Of a stretch of DNA of 64,000 bases, positions 22,708 to 32,768 are shown one piece after another. The position numbers and the translations under genes are program-made. Origin of the DNA: Bacteroidia bacterium (GTDB taxonomy: Bacteria; Bacteroidota; Bacteroidia; AKYH767-A; OLB10); contig JAEUTI010000044.1 of NCBI GenBank assembly GCA_016788065.1, forward strand, positions 43,243 to 107,242, read 5' to 3'. How positions within the stretch are numbered: position 1 is the first letter of the stretch; every line of letters begins with the position of its first letter. The notes beneath the pieces were generated by a model that was not told the origin of the DNA, made no database searches, and saw only the letters and a program-made list of their open reading frames with translations.

Positions 22708-25700
22708 TTATTCTCGCAACAATATTATTCTTTGAGAATAAACATTATTGTCGGTTCGGACTGTTACCAGGTAAATGCCTGCCGGCAAATTCGAAATATC
22801 AAATGTGTACTCTGATTCGAATGTCTGTCTGGAATATATTAACTTCCCCATTAGGTTATACACCAGTAGTTGACCCGCTGGAGCGTATGCAGTAAACACA
22901 CCATTGCCCGGGTTTGGATAAACCGATATTCCGGTTTCGCTTTCATCATCAACTTCTGAAATTTCTGTTCGGAGTTGGTTGGTAGTAGGAGGAAGGCAGG
23001 GAGTTCTTACTATAATAGTATTGGAAGTGTCGGAACAACCGGCAAAAGTTTTCGACACACAAAAATATTTCCCCTTTACTTTTGCTTTATAATAATAACT
23101 AGTCGCGCCCGGAATTTGAATAAAATTCCGATACCACTGATATAAATTCATTCCTGGTTGAGCCATTAAAGCAACGCTATCTCCGAGGCAAAAGTTTCTC
23201 GGGCCAAGTGCAGAAATCTGGGAAGTGTTTTGCGTTATAGAAATGTAATTTGTTTTAACCAGAGTATCGCAATTTCCATTGCTATTGCAGGCAACTAATG
23301 TAACGGTATACATACCTGTACTTGCGTAAGAGTGAGTTGGATTCATCAAAGTAGATGTGCTTCCATCGCCAAAATTCCAGGAATAACTCACAGCGTTTGC
23401 CGTATCGGTGAGGTTAGTGAAAGCAATAGCTTTATTTACACATGAACTAGTGGTATCAGCCAAAAACCCCACATTCATGTATGGATATGACCCAATAATA
23501 ACAGTATATTCCTCATATTGTCCGCAAAGAGCGGTGCAAGCCGTAGCTATAAAATAATTAGAATATGTCGCCGATATTCGCAGCCGTAAGGGGGTATTGG
23601 TTACTGCCCAATTGGGAACTGTAAAATAATAAGGTATCATCACAGATCCTGGTATAATATTTCCAGGAATAAGCCGTTCAGCGGTCGTGTCGCTGAAGAC
23701 CCCGTCGTTATTATAATCGATCCATGCACATAATTTTGCATTTTGAGTTCCCGCTGAATAGTAAAGTCGATGTGTGGAGTCAAGGGTCAAATGATACAGA
23801 TACGTACAGGTAAAATCTTCGTAAAGGACGTTTTGCGAGAAAGGTGAATTATAAGACTGCTGGTCTATATTAAAATAGGTGATTGCAACTGTGTTGCCTC
23901 CACATGGTAGCAAGGTAGATGCACATGATGCAGGTATTGGAATAACAGGATTTTGAATTGCAATTGACTGGTATGTTGTATCAGAGCCAGTACCATTGAA
24001 TGCAATGAGTTGAACCATGTAGTTGCCACTGGAAGTATATGTATGAAAGGGGTGAAGATCAGTTGAAGTTGTTCCATCACCGAAATTCCACAAATAGGAA
24101 TTCGCATTGAAAGTGGTATTTGTAAACGCTACAGTAGTGAGGCACTGTATCTCCTGCTCAGTTGTAAAGCTTGAAACCGGGTTAGATGGACCAGTAATTA
24201 CAACAACAAAGTAATCTTCGTATTCGCCACTAATGGATGAATTACATGCTGATAAATTTGAACTAAGATGTGTACCGATGCGTAATCGTAATGGTACATT
24301 AAAAAGTTGAAATGTGATTGGAATCGTTAGGATGCCTGTGATTGAATTTGTTGCAGAATAACCACTATACAACAACTCATTGGCTTGAAGAAAATTCCCA
24401 TTATTATCAAGATCAATCCATATCTTACAATATTTATTTGGGCTGCCTGTAGTAATTGTAAAAGGATATCGAAAACCCACAATAAGATTTGTTCCTACTG
24501 AGCATGAATAATCGGAGTAAGCTCCACTGGTCAGAGTACTTGCATTTTGAATAGAGTTTAATTGCACATTTGTAATCCCTCCTAATTGTGCGCCCGTAGG
24601 AATGCATGCCGTAGGATAGAAGCCTGTAGTAGCATGTACGGTGTCATATTCTATATTTGTATCGGTATAACACATATTAGTCCTCGTTGCAATCATGTTA
24701 AAGATTGTTGTTGCCGTAACAGGGGCGGCAGATGGAAACAATAGGGTTCCTCCATTTCCATTTTGTGCTGCGCCTGATGGTAAAATACCAATTCTCAATT
24801 GGTATGTAACGCCAAATTGTGTGTTGTGTACAGCAAATGAAGCACGGTTTCCGGAACAAACCGTATCGGTGTAATTTACCAGGTTAAAAGGAAGAAGGTC
24901 ATGACCCACTATAGTTACCTGTGATGACGTTTCGGTAGAACCATTACTGTTTACTACAGTAAGAGATATGTCATAGCTTCCAGCAGTGTTTAAAACTATA
25001 CCGGTATTGTATTGAGTACTAAACAACGCGTTATTAATTCGCCACTCATAAGTATAACCAGGAAGCTGGGCAGAAGTATTTGCAAATACAATTGAATCTC
25101 CCAAACAGTAATCCGCTCCTCCTGGTATGTTAAATGAAGCTATTGGGAATGAAGGAGTAGCACTGAAGTTATTTGTCCGAATCGCATAACCCGCAGCGCC
25201 AACCGCAATGCCGGAATTACCATTAAGGAAATCGAACATCCAAACTTTGCTATATCCTGGAAGATTGAATTTTTCCCAAAATTGCCCACCAGTAGTGGAA
25301 ATATAAACATCTTCTTCACCTGCAGCCAATACCGTGTCCGCACCTAATGAATAAACTACACCATTAGATTCAAAAGGAAGATTAATTGTTGAAAATGTCG
25401 ATCCAAAATTAACGGATTTCTTCATAATGGAAGAATATTCAACACCAACATATACTACATTGTGTGAACCTGTAATTGAATGGTGGCTTCCCGTAATATT
25501 CATTAATGACCAGGTGTTGCCACCGTTCACAGACTTCAAAATTACGTTTTCACCTGTCGCAAACAGCGTGTCGGTTGAGAAGTACTTTACATCATTGATA
25601 ACCTCAGAAGTTCCGGAAGAAACAAATGTCCAAGTGTTTCCCGAATTTGTGCTCTTCGCAATGCGACCGTTGTTACCAACAGCAACCATATTAACTCCCG

Positions 25701-26103
25701 CTTTGTCCAGTGATAAGATATATCGTAAAAGAGGAACAGTATCATTTATTGATGCATAATCCCAATTTGTCCCACCATTATTTGTTTTCAAAATAACTTC
25801 ATCGTTGCCCAGAAAGAACAATCCGGTACATACAGCGCTATTGGTGCCAGTTATTGATACATCATACATGGTACCAAACAACTGCGCACCAAAAGTATCA
25901 TACATCGGATATACCTGGGTCCAATTGACGCCGTTGTTTGAAGTTTTATAAAAACGGTTGAACGAACCTACCCATATTTCATTGGCAGAAAAATAGTCCA
26001 CAGATTGCAAATCAAATGATGTATTTAAATTTGCGGATATCCATTGTGCTTGTGCATTATTTAAACAAAAGAAAGCAAGAGCTGAAAGTATCAGTTTTTT
26101 CAT
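22708..26103 (-). CDS. large T9SS cargo protein: sialidase-like repeats, PKD and GEVED domains
   Basis: This protein of about 1131 residues starts at ATG 26103 with a signal peptide (MKKLILSALAFFCLNNAQAQ). The first ~350 residues form YCF48/sialidase-like repeats (KTSNNGVNWTQV, KTNNGGTNWDYA, KSTNSGNTWTFV). PKD domains follow near 370-450, 680-760 and 900-980 (YLWNFGDGTTSTDLHPFHTY, YSWNFGDGSTSTLMNPTHSY). They alternate with GEVED-type domains (WIDLDNNGNF...GEYEDYFVVV; WIDYNNDGVF...GQYEEYTVII). The C-terminus is a type A sorting domain (VYPNPGNGVFTAYAPAG ... RIILLRE). It is a surface or secreted adhesin-like protein. The ligand is unknown. Confidence 0.88.
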   Translation of the reverse strand: MKKLILSALAFFCLNNAQAQWISANLNTSFDLQSVDYFSANEIWVGSFNRFYKTSNNGVNWTQVYPMYDTFGAQLFGTMYDVSITGTNSAVCTGLFFLGNDEVILKTNNGGTNWDYASINDTVPLLRYILSLDKAGVNMVAVGNNGRIAKSTNSGNTWTFVSSGTSEVINDVKYFSTDTLFATGENVILKSVNGGNTWSLMNITGSHHSITGSHNVVYVGVEYSSIMKKSVNFGSTFSTINLPFESNGVVYSLGADTVLAAGEEDVYISTTGGQFWEKFNLPGYSKVWMFDFLNGNSGIAVGAAGYAIRTNNFSATPSFPIASFNIPGGADYCLGDSIVFANTSAQLPGYTYEWRINNALFSTQYNTGIVLNTAGSYDISLTVVNSNGSTETSSQVTIVGHDLLPFNLVNYTDTVCSGNRASFAVHNTQFGVTYQLRIGILPSGAAQNGNGGTLLFPSAAPVTATTIFNMIATRTNMCYTDTNIEYDTVHATTGFYPTACIPTGAQLGGITNVQLNSIQNASTLTSGAYSDYSCSVGTNLIVGFRYPFTITTGSPNKYCKIWIDLDNNGNFLQANELLYSGYSATNSITGILTIPITFQLFNVPLRLRIGTHLSSNLSACNSSISGEYEDYFVVVITGPSNPVSSFTTEQEIQCLTTVAFTNTTFNANSYLWNFGDGTTSTDLHPFHTYTSSGNYMVQLIAFNGTGSDTTYQSIAIQNPVIPIPASCASTLLPCGGNTVAITYFNIDQQSYNSPFSQNVLYEDFTCTYLYHLTLDSTHRLYYSAGTQNAKLCAWIDYNNDGVFSDTTAERLIPGNIIPGSVMIPYYFTVPNWAVTNTPLRLRISATYSNYFIATACTALCGQYEEYTVIIGSYPYMNVGFLADTTSSCVNKAIAFTNLTDTANAVSYSWNFGDGSTSTLMNPTHSYASTGMYTVTLVACNSNGNCDTLVKTNYISITQNTSQISALGPRNFCLGDSVALMAQPGMNLYQWYRNFIQIPGATSYYYKAKVKGKYFCVSKTFAGCSDTSNTIIVRTPCLPPTTNQLRTEISEVDDESETGISVYPNPGNGVFTAYAPAGQLLVYNLMGKLIYSRQTFESEYTFDISNLPAGIYLVTVRTDNNVYSQRIILLRE

Positions 26104-27172
26104 AAGATGCATGCTATGAATTTTTAAATTTAGGGAGCAAGATACAATTTTCTGTGAGAAAACTAATGCGTTAGTATCTTGGAAATGCCTCAATATTAGG
26201 AAGGGAGTACCTTTCGTAAATGTCATTTTGTAATTATGGAATTGAAATTCGAATACCTGCTTAATACATTATACATCAATACATTACCATATAAACCATT
26301 GATTTATTTATCTAGTTTTCAATGGACTACGCACTGTTGAAATTGTAATGAAAACTAACTAAGTTTGGGATGAGCAACTCACTAGGCAACTTGGTTTGAA
26401 TATTGCTAAACAAGTTTGGAAACTAATTTACCAAGATGAGGTGGCGGGTCATTAACGTAACCTTTTTGAGCCTATAGAATTTCTAAGTTTTTTAAATTTA
26501 GAATATCTACTAATTCGATACTTCGATTCATAGTATTATCCTTATTAATTTGAAATATTCGATTAAATTTCGCACATTTAACCTATATTTAGAGTGATCA
26601 TCATGATCCCTTTAAAACGTATTATAACAATTCTATCATACAATGGATATAATTACTATCAATTGTAACAAACAGATTTTGATGGCCAATCAGCTTTATC
26701 AAGAATTGTTTCAATATTAAATTCTTCAAGTAGAAATAATCCTATTGTTATTTCCCCTAATCCTGTTCGAGATTTTGTTGAAATATCAAACTATGATTCC
26801 AATACCATTCAGTATATAGAACTTATAAACACATTGGGAGAAGTAATTTTTAGAACTCAATATCAACATCTGATCGATGTCTCTTCTTTGCCAGCAGGGA
26901 CTTATTCTCTCCGGATATCAATAGCTGATAGAATCTATTTAAATAAGTTTGTCAAACAATAGTAACGTAAGTATACTTTTTACTAAAAGTAAAAAATTTG
27001 TAGCTGATCCATTAATGACAAATGCAGCATAATAAAGATATATGTCAATGCTATAAATAGCATAATTCATACAAAACAAGCAATTTTAGCGCTGAAATAT
27101 GCCTGTATTTAATGAACATTAGCACTTTTCGTATACACATCCTTTAGCATTGCCCAACGTTGTCAAGTTCAT
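26104..27172. other. long intergenic region with a decayed T9SS gene end
   Basis: Over 1 kb of AT-rich sequence. The only recognisable content is the plus-strand T9SS sorting-domain remnant at 26642-26962. No tRNA or intact gene is visible. Confidence 0.5.
26642..26962 (+). pseudogene. remnant of a T9SS cargo gene (C-terminal sorting domain with in-frame stop)
   Basis: Translated in frame, this gives NGYNYYQL-stop-QTDFDGQSALSRIVSI, then VISPNPVRDFVEISNYDSNT ... LPAGTYSLRISIADRIYLNKFVKQ and a stop. It is the familiar YYRLKQTDFDGKFxYSxIVSV lead-in and type A sorting domain, with a TAA where Lys should be. No upstream coding sequence or start is visible. The parent was probably a plus-strand gene that has decayed. 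Confidence 0.7.
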
Positions 27173-27240
27173 AAAAAGGGCCATTGAGAAAATTCCCAAT
27201 GGCCAGGTGAACGACACACGATTAACACTTCAGCTCACCT
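27173..27240 (-). terminator. two-hairpin 3' element, copy A (terminator of the stress operon)
   Basis: Read on the minus strand, a first stem (aggtga/tcacct, 27205-27240) is followed by an 8-bp stem ggccattg/caatggcc (27179-27204), then five T residues. The whole ~68-bp block recurs at 36761-36828 with one compensating G-U change. It lies about 90 bp after the manganese catalase stop and probably ends that operon. Confidence 0.7.
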
Positions 27241-27330
27241 TTTGATGTATTATGAATGGCATATTTTGTTTTAAACGATCCAATTTATGCGCATAGGTCC
27301 TTCAGGCATAGCTATTAACTTATTCGCCTG

Positions 27331-28341
27331 CTATTTTTTCGATTTCTTTTGTTTCGTTTTATCACCTATTGGTTTTGTAGCCGCCTTTTCGTCAGTCATT
27401 TCACTATTATATTCCGACCAGCTAAGTATTCCATCAACAGGTTGCGTAGCCTCGTCAATAGTTGCTTTACGATCAGCACTTAAAGCTTTATTACCCGCTT
27501 GAACTGTATTTTCATTTCTTTCAGTACCTTTAATCTTTTCCTCAAGTAAACCATTTGTAGCCAACACGTGCTGATGCGGATCATCTATGTATTGCCATTC
27601 TTCTCCCATTTCGGAAGTCTTACCTTCATTCCATGGTCCTGTATAATCTTCTCCACGCGACATGTTAAAATACTTATTGCTGAAACGGGGATCACTTTGC
27701 AGGATACCGGGAGGGAAGTTAGGCTGAAGGCTATGAAGTGCAGCCTGAAACATTTGGAAGTGTGTTACTTCTCTGGTCATCAGAAATCTTAGTGTTTCTT
27801 TGACCAGTACATCATCCGTGAATTTCATCAGGTTCTCATACACGAGTTTTGCAGTTGACTCTGCTGCAATGTTTAAGCGCATATCAACAGTTATGTCTCC
27901 CATACCCATGATATAAGTAGCTGACCAGGGATTACCATTACTATCCGTCAGCGATGGAGTGCCTCCGCTTACCAGAAAGAAATTGGGATTTACTAACGCT
28001 TCATGAATGTAACCTTCTTTAGCTGCCTTGCCATCCAACAATTTTGTAAGATCCGATTCATCAGCGGCATTTTTCAGTTCTCCATTGACTCCGGTAAGAA
28101 GCATTTGAATAGTAGCTCCCACAATTTCCAGGTGACTGAATTCTTCAGTAGCAATATCCATAAGCATATCGTACTTATCGGGATGTGGTTTTCTGCAACC
28201 AAAGGCCTGAACGAAATATTGCATCGCTGCTTTCAGTTCGCCATTTGGACCGCCGAATTGTTCTAATAATAATCTCGCAAATCGTGGATCCGGTTTAGAT
28301 ACCCTTGCGTTGAATTGAAGTTCTTTTACGTGATGAAACAT
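27331..28341 (-). CDS. manganese (non-haem) catalase
   Basis: This 336-residue ferritin-like protein breaks down hydrogen peroxide. The dinuclear-Mn ligand motifs are present: MDIATEEFSHLE (near residue 68) and FLMTREVTHFQMF (near 190), with the typical start MFHHVKELQFNARVSKPDPRFARLLLEQFGG. The C-terminal ~70 residues are Lys/Glu-rich and disordered. It is the last gene of a four-gene operon (8 bp after the preceding gene), with SDR and alcohol dehydrogenase first. That context suggests oxidative or desiccation stress. Confidence 0.93.
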   Translation of the reverse strand: MFHHVKELQFNARVSKPDPRFARLLLEQFGGPNGELKAAMQYFVQAFGCRKPHPDKYDMLMDIATEEFSHLEIVGATIQMLLTGVNGELKNAADESDLTKLLDGKAAKEGYIHEALVNPNFFLVSGGTPSLTDSNGNPWSATYIMGMGDITVDMRLNIAAESTAKLVYENLMKFTDDVLVKETLRFLMTREVTHFQMFQAALHSLQPNFPPGILQSDPRFSNKYFNMSRGEDYTGPWNEGKTSEMGEEWQYIDDPHQHVLATNGLLEEKIKGTERNENTVQAGNKALSADRKATIDEATQPVDGILSWSEYNSEMTDEKAATKPIGDKTKQKKSKK

Positions 28342-28349
28342 GGTAGTAA

Positions 28350-28742
28350 TTAGTTAGCATTATAAATAAAGAATAGTGTTGCACCACCCACATTCATGAC
28401 AAATGCCCGGGTAGGATTATTTTCAGTTGTTTTATTGATGATATTGATAAGAAGTTGTTCGGTTTTGCGAAAAGTTTTGCGAGCAAACAGCTTATTTTTG
28501 TCCGAACCCGTATCTTCCGGATGAATTTCCGAATTTTTGAATTCAAATGTTTTTGGATCAGTGGAAGTCGATGTTTCCGGATTACTTGGAGATGAATTAG
28601 AAATGTCATTATCAAATACACTTTCATCAGAACCTTTCTTCAAGCCATCGTTTACAGAATTTACGATTTCTTTATCCGCGTTTTTAGCTGAATCGTTCTT
28701 TCTCATGATCTTATTTCTTAGAATTTGTTTCGATTTTTTCAT
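28350..28742 (-). CDS. small disordered protein of the stress operon, function unknown
   Basis: This protein of about 130 residues starts at ATG 28742 (MKKSKQILRNKIMRKND). It is rich in Lys, Asn, Ser and Asp and mostly low-complexity and hydrophilic (SSPSNPETSTSTDPKTFEF). The end is more ordered (LLINIINKTTENNPTRAFVMNVGGATLFFIYNAN). It lies 32 bp after the alcohol dehydrogenase stop and 8 bp before manganese catalase. An upstream frame extends to 28802 but overlaps the dehydrogenase. The function is unknown; a stress-protectant role is possible by context. Confidence 0.55.
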   Translation of the reverse strand: MKKSKQILRNKIMRKNDSAKNADKEIVNSVNDGLKKGSDESVFDNDISNSSPSNPETSTSTDPKTFEFKNSEIHPEDTGSDKNKLFARKTFRKTEQLLINIINKTTENNPTRAFVMNVGGATLFFIYNAN

Positions 28743-28774
28743 TTTTCTTATTTTATAATCATGTGTTCGTACAA

Positions 28775-29941
28775 TTATGGTTTTAGTACAACCTTCACAC
28801 AATCCTCTTCTTTATTTCTGAAGATATGGTAGGCATGTTCTACTTCTGAAAGTGGCAAACGATGTGTAATAATGTCATCGAGTTTTACTTTTCCTTCTGA
28901 AACATATTTCATTAGTTGATCGATGTATTTGTGCGCCGGAGCTTGTCCGCCTTTGAGAATTATTCCTTTATCAAAGAACTGACCAATAGGGAAGTTATCA
29001 TAGGTGCCAACGTACACGCCCAAAACTGAAACCGTACCATTTCTTCGTACCGCACTCATGCAAGCTTCCAATACTTTAGGAGATCCCTTTTCAAGGTTAA
29101 TAACGGCTTTTGCCCTGTCCAGTAAATTTCGGTCAGGTTCAAATCCTACTGCTTCAACACAAACATCAGCACCGCGATTATCAGTTATGGATCGAATGAA
29201 ATCAACCACATTACTACCATCACCACCTTCCCAAAGGATCCCTTCGGAATTGGCAGATTCGCGAGCTTTGTCCAGTCGATATTTTACTGTATCAACATTA
29301 ATAACTCTGCCTGCTCCCCGTAGCCATGCACTTTTAGCTGCCATTATTCCTACAGGACCGGCACCAAATATGAGTACAGTTTCTCCACCTTTTACATTTG
29401 CCCAATCTATACCGGTGTAGCCGGTGGGAAAAATATCGGTTAAAAAGAGCGCTTGTTCATCCGTTAAATTTTCAGGAACAATGCGAGGACCATAATCAGC
29501 ATACGGCACTCGTACAAATTCTGCCTGACCGCCATCATAACCACCATACAAATCGGTGTAACCGAATAATGCTCCCCCTTTTTCTTTCAGCAAGCCACCT
29601 TCCGGACCATAATGGTCGGGATTGCTATTCTCGCAACTACCCGGCGATTGATGATCACAGAAAAAGCAATGTCCACAAGCAATAGGAAATGGAACAACAA
29701 CGCGATCACCTTTTTTAAGATTTTTTACATCTTTACCTACTTCCTCAACAACACCCATAAATTCATGGCCCATTACCATGGGGCGGAGTTGAGGTAAACT
29801 TCCATTGTAAATATGTAAGTCACTTCCACAAATTGCAGTTGCAGTTACTCTGATAATGGCATCGCGACTTTCCTTAATAATAGGGTCAGCGACAGTTTCA
29901 TATTTAATTTTACCTCCGGGGTGTACTACAGCTGCTTTCAT
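28775..29941 (-). CDS. zinc-dependent alcohol dehydrogenase (MDR family, formaldehyde dehydrogenase-like)
   Basis: This 388-residue protein has the catalytic-zinc motif CGSDLHIYNG and GHEFMGVVEE, the structural-zinc cluster CGHCFFCDHQSPGSCEN, and the Rossmann motif GAGPVGIMAA for NAD(P). It oxidises alcohols or aldehydes in the cytosol. Its length and the insert EGGLLKEKGGALFGYTDLYG fit glutathione-independent formaldehyde-dehydrogenase-type MDR enzymes. It is the second gene of the stress operon, 3 bp after the SDR stop. The substrate is not determinable. Confidence 0.92.
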   Translation of the reverse strand: MKAAVVHPGGKIKYETVADPIIKESRDAIIRVTATAICGSDLHIYNGSLPQLRPMVMGHEFMGVVEEVGKDVKNLKKGDRVVVPFPIACGHCFFCDHQSPGSCENSNPDHYGPEGGLLKEKGGALFGYTDLYGGYDGGQAEFVRVPYADYGPRIVPENLTDEQALFLTDIFPTGYTGIDWANVKGGETVLIFGAGPVGIMAAKSAWLRGAGRVINVDTVKYRLDKARESANSEGILWEGGDGSNVVDFIRSITDNRGADVCVEAVGFEPDRNLLDRAKAVINLEKGSPKVLEACMSAVRRNGTVSVLGVYVGTYDNFPIGQFFDKGIILKGGQAPAHKYIDQLMKYVSEGKVKLDDIITHRLPLSEVEHAYHIFRNKEEDCVKVVLKP

Positions 29942-29944
29942 ATT

Positions 29945-30790
29945 TTATTTTTTATTTTTTTTATTTTCAATTGGTTTCTGTTGTTTGTGAACCATTTCTG
30001 CAACCATGCTTTCAGGCAATAGATTACTTATAGCTACTTCCACTTTATTCATGGTGCCTGATACAACATTATCGACACCTTTTATCAATGCATTGTAACC
30101 ATCCATGGCCACTTTTGCAGGATCGGCAAGATCGCCTTCAACAACATTTTTTGCGTTGAGCATATCTGCTTTTGCAAAAAAGTCGGTGTCGGTGGGTCCG
30201 GGAAGTAGTGCGGTGATGGTGATGCTTGTATCTTTCACTTCATCACGGATGGCTGCAGTAAACGATTGGACAAAAGCTTTGCTTGCATGATAAACTGATT
30301 GCAAAGGTCCCGGAATTCGGCTGGCAACAGATGAAACATTTAGTATGCCTCCATCACCACGCTGCAACATATCTTTAAGAAAAAGTTTGGTTAGGATCAC
30401 TACACTGGCAATATTCAGATTTATAATTTCCAGTTCCCGATTTATATCTGTTTCTGAAAATTCTCCATATTGTCCCTGTGCTGCATTGTTAACCAAAATT
30501 GAAGGTTTTATTTTCAGGGATTTCACATCGTCATACAACTCAAAGGCATTTTCAGTTTTAAAAAGATCTTTAGCAATAGTCAAAACATCAACTTTATATT
30601 CTTTCTTAATTTTTGATGCTGCAGATTTTAAATCCTCTTCAGTTCTTGAAACCAATATCAGGTTATATCCGGAAGCGGCAAAACATCTTGCAAGTTCAAA
30701 CCCTATACCCATAGAGCCTCCGGTTACTAATACATAATCGGCTCTTTTTGCAGGTTGGGCTGATTGGGTTTTTGGGGTTGTGGTTTTCAT
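29945..30790 (-). CDS. short-chain dehydrogenase/reductase
   Basis: This 281-residue classical SDR has the cofactor motif VTGGSMGIGFELAR near residue 23, the NNAAQG turn, the catalytic Ser in NVSSVASRIP, and YHASK. The C-terminus is Lys-rich (PIENKKNKK). It is an NAD(P)-dependent oxidoreductase of unknown substrate. It is the first gene of the SDR-ADH-small-protein-Mn-catalase operon, with stops and starts 3 to 32 bp apart. I see no clear -7 element upstream. Confidence 0.92.
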   Translation of the reverse strand: MKTTTPKTQSAQPAKRADYVLVTGGSMGIGFELARCFAASGYNLILVSRTEEDLKSAASKIKKEYKVDVLTIAKDLFKTENAFELYDDVKSLKIKPSILVNNAAQGQYGEFSETDINRELEIINLNIASVVILTKLFLKDMLQRGDGGILNVSSVASRIPGPLQSVYHASKAFVQSFTAAIRDEVKDTSITITALLPGPTDTDFFAKADMLNAKNVVEGDLADPAKVAMDGYNALIKGVDNVVSGTMNKVEVAISNLLPESMVAEMVHKQQKPIENKKNKK

Positions 30791-31117
30791 GTTGAGGTGT
30801 TTGTGGTTTCTCTATGAGAAAGATTTGTGCCAAACTACCTTAAGCCTCACAACATGAAAGTTTTATCTGAAAAGTGAGGAATGTAATCTACAAATTCCCA
30901 ATAACTAATTAGGTGGTGCAAGATGTGCGTATTGATTTCCACGTATATATTTTGTTCCGCGCACTGAAAATGAACTACGGATAAATAAAAAAGCAGGAAA
31001 CTCCGAAGAGCTTCCTGCCTGATGCACCAGTACTTTAAAGTATCCCCTGGTGAAGTTTATCTGAAAATTGTATGATGATTGTGTGTTTTGATCTTTCCTT
31101 CCGGGGATTTCTTTAGT
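30791..31117. other. intergenic region with a terminator
   Basis: About 330 bp with no gene. It holds the terminator at 30987-31018 and otherwise AT-rich sequence. Confidence 0.5.
30987..31018 (-). terminator. intrinsic terminator of the 31.1-33.8 kb minus-strand operon
   Basis: On the minus strand, GCAGGAAGCTC-TTCG-GAGTTTCCTGC (an 11-bp stem with one G-U pair and a UUCG tetraloop) is followed by six T residues. It lies about 100 bp after the stop at 31118. Confidence 0.85.
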
Positions 31118-32743
31118 CTACTGCATTTTCATTTTCCCTACCCAAATTTTAGTATAATCTTCATCGTGGCCATAGTATGTTACAGAATTTTCGGACGAGT
31201 TGAAATAGCTGGTGAAATTACGTTTAAGAAAATATTTCTGATCGCCCGGTATTTTAAAGGTCCCCAATGAGTTAGTTGTGAGATCAATTTTCCCAACTCT
31301 CGGGAAATAGAGTGGATAGAATGTAGGACTATCATAATAGGCATCCAGAAAATCTTCATATCCTTTAACGCCTTTTACTTCCAGAATTTCCCAAAACAGA
31401 CTTTTACCATCTGCAGACAAGTAGAAATTTTGCATCATACTGAAGATTTCACTTTTCTTATCATTGTTTATTTTTCCCAACCCATACTGTGCTTTAAGTA
31501 CCCCATCCTTACTAAAGTGGAAGCAAACCAGGTCTTCATAAGAATCTACGATATTTCCGGAGCCCATGTTAACCTTTGCCGATAGTTGACCTGCTATCAA
31601 ATATTCTTCAGCAGGAGTTACATAGAAGTTTTCGATATAAAACCGTTTCCCATTATAAGGAGTGGCGCCTTTATCTCCGGGAGCTGTTTTAAATTTACTT
31701 TTGAAATCGGCTACCGGAATGTTTGTTGCAAATTCCATCTTGTTATTGTCAAACTTTATAAGATGAAAATTTGCCATTTTCTTGCTTAATGATTTTTGCC
31801 AGTTAAAATCGAGTCGGTTATTTCCTCCTTCAGTATATCCCGGATTGTAGATCGGTGCATACTCACTGAACGTTTTGTTATAGAATTCCGCTTCTTCCGG
31901 TGAGGTGCCAAACAAAAATACTTGTTTATCGCGTTGGTATGCAGCAGTAATTAATATAGCCGGTACCGGGCTCTTAAAGGGTATTCTTTCTTTTAAACCA
32001 CCTTTGATATTAAACCGGAAGTAAAGATAATTGGTAGCCTCCCCATTCCCTTTATTTGGAGCAAAAATGGCGATTACATCATCATCTGGCAGTTGATCAC
32101 AGAACACAAGCGTATGTGCCCCATTCATTTCCAAAAGATTTTCTTTAATTTCGAGTTGGTCATTGAACATCACTATCCGGAACTGGTCAGCAAGTGCTTT
32201 ATCTTTTGATTCAGCTTTAGCTATCACCAAAACATCACTTTGGTCATCATCACTTGATGAGTAGGAGGCATAACCCAAATAGGTTTTCCCATCGTCGTTT
32301 CTTGGCTTTATAGTTTCCCGTGCTAATGTTTTTTTAACAATATATTTCTGACGTTCATGATTCCAGGTACGAAGGGTAACTATTTTATTAAGCTTTAATT
32401 TCATGCTTAACACATCAAAAGAATTGGTACCACCCACATTTGCAAAGTATCTGGTAACTTCTTTATCGGGTTTGGAAACTTTCTTTTCTTCCACATCTTT
32501 ATTCGCGATAAAAGCCGGTGTTTTGTCAAAAGTATATTCTTCAAATTGAACAGCATCACTCTTCTTATCGACCTTCATCTTGTAAGTGAGTACGCTACCT
32601 CCGTTTTCATCAGTAGTTACATCATATAAAAAGCCTTTGATAGCTTTTTTTGAAAGTGGAGCGACAGATTCTGTAATTTCCTGGGCATTTATTGTCGCAT
32701 TAGAAATGAACAAGGTAAATGCACCTATTAATAGTTTTTTCAT
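31118..32743 (-). CDS. secreted protein of 541 residues, function unknown
   Basis: A signal peptide (MKKLLIGAFTLFISNATINAQ) precedes a Lys/Asp-rich, beta-strand-rich protein with recurring turns of ~45-60 residues (YASYSSSDDDQSDVLVIAKAES; VFCDQLPDDDVIAIFAP). This would fit an irregular beta-propeller. There is no T9SS sorting domain at the C-terminus (ends KIWVGKMKMQ). It is the second gene of an operon after the T9SS protein 32769-33752 (25-bp gap), ahead of the terminator at 30987. Confidence 0.75.
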   Translation of the reverse strand: MKKLLIGAFTLFISNATINAQEITESVAPLSKKAIKGFLYDVTTDENGGSVLTYKMKVDKKSDAVQFEEYTFDKTPAFIANKDVEEKKVSKPDKEVTRYFANVGGTNSFDVLSMKLKLNKIVTLRTWNHERQKYIVKKTLARETIKPRNDDGKTYLGYASYSSSDDDQSDVLVIAKAESKDKALADQFRIVMFNDQLEIKENLLEMNGAHTLVFCDQLPDDDVIAIFAPNKGNGEATNYLYFRFNIKGGLKERIPFKSPVPAILITAAYQRDKQVFLFGTSPEEAEFYNKTFSEYAPIYNPGYTEGGNNRLDFNWQKSLSKKMANFHLIKFDNNKMEFATNIPVADFKSKFKTAPGDKGATPYNGKRFYIENFYVTPAEEYLIAGQLSAKVNMGSGNIVDSYEDLVCFHFSKDGVLKAQYGLGKINNDKKSEIFSMMQNFYLSADGKSLFWEILEVKGVKGYEDFLDAYYDSPTFYPLYFPRVGKIDLTTNSLGTFKIPGDQKYFLKRNFTSYFNSSENSVTYYGHDEDYTKIWVGKMKMQ

Positions 32744-32768
32744 AAAGTTAGTATCAGAGGTTTTATGT

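Noticed and set aside
30827..30833. Sigma-54-like promoter (TTGGCAC) ahead of the SDR gene
   Set aside because: The -12 element does not match (TC instead of GC), and Bacteroidota normally lack sigma-54-type regulation.
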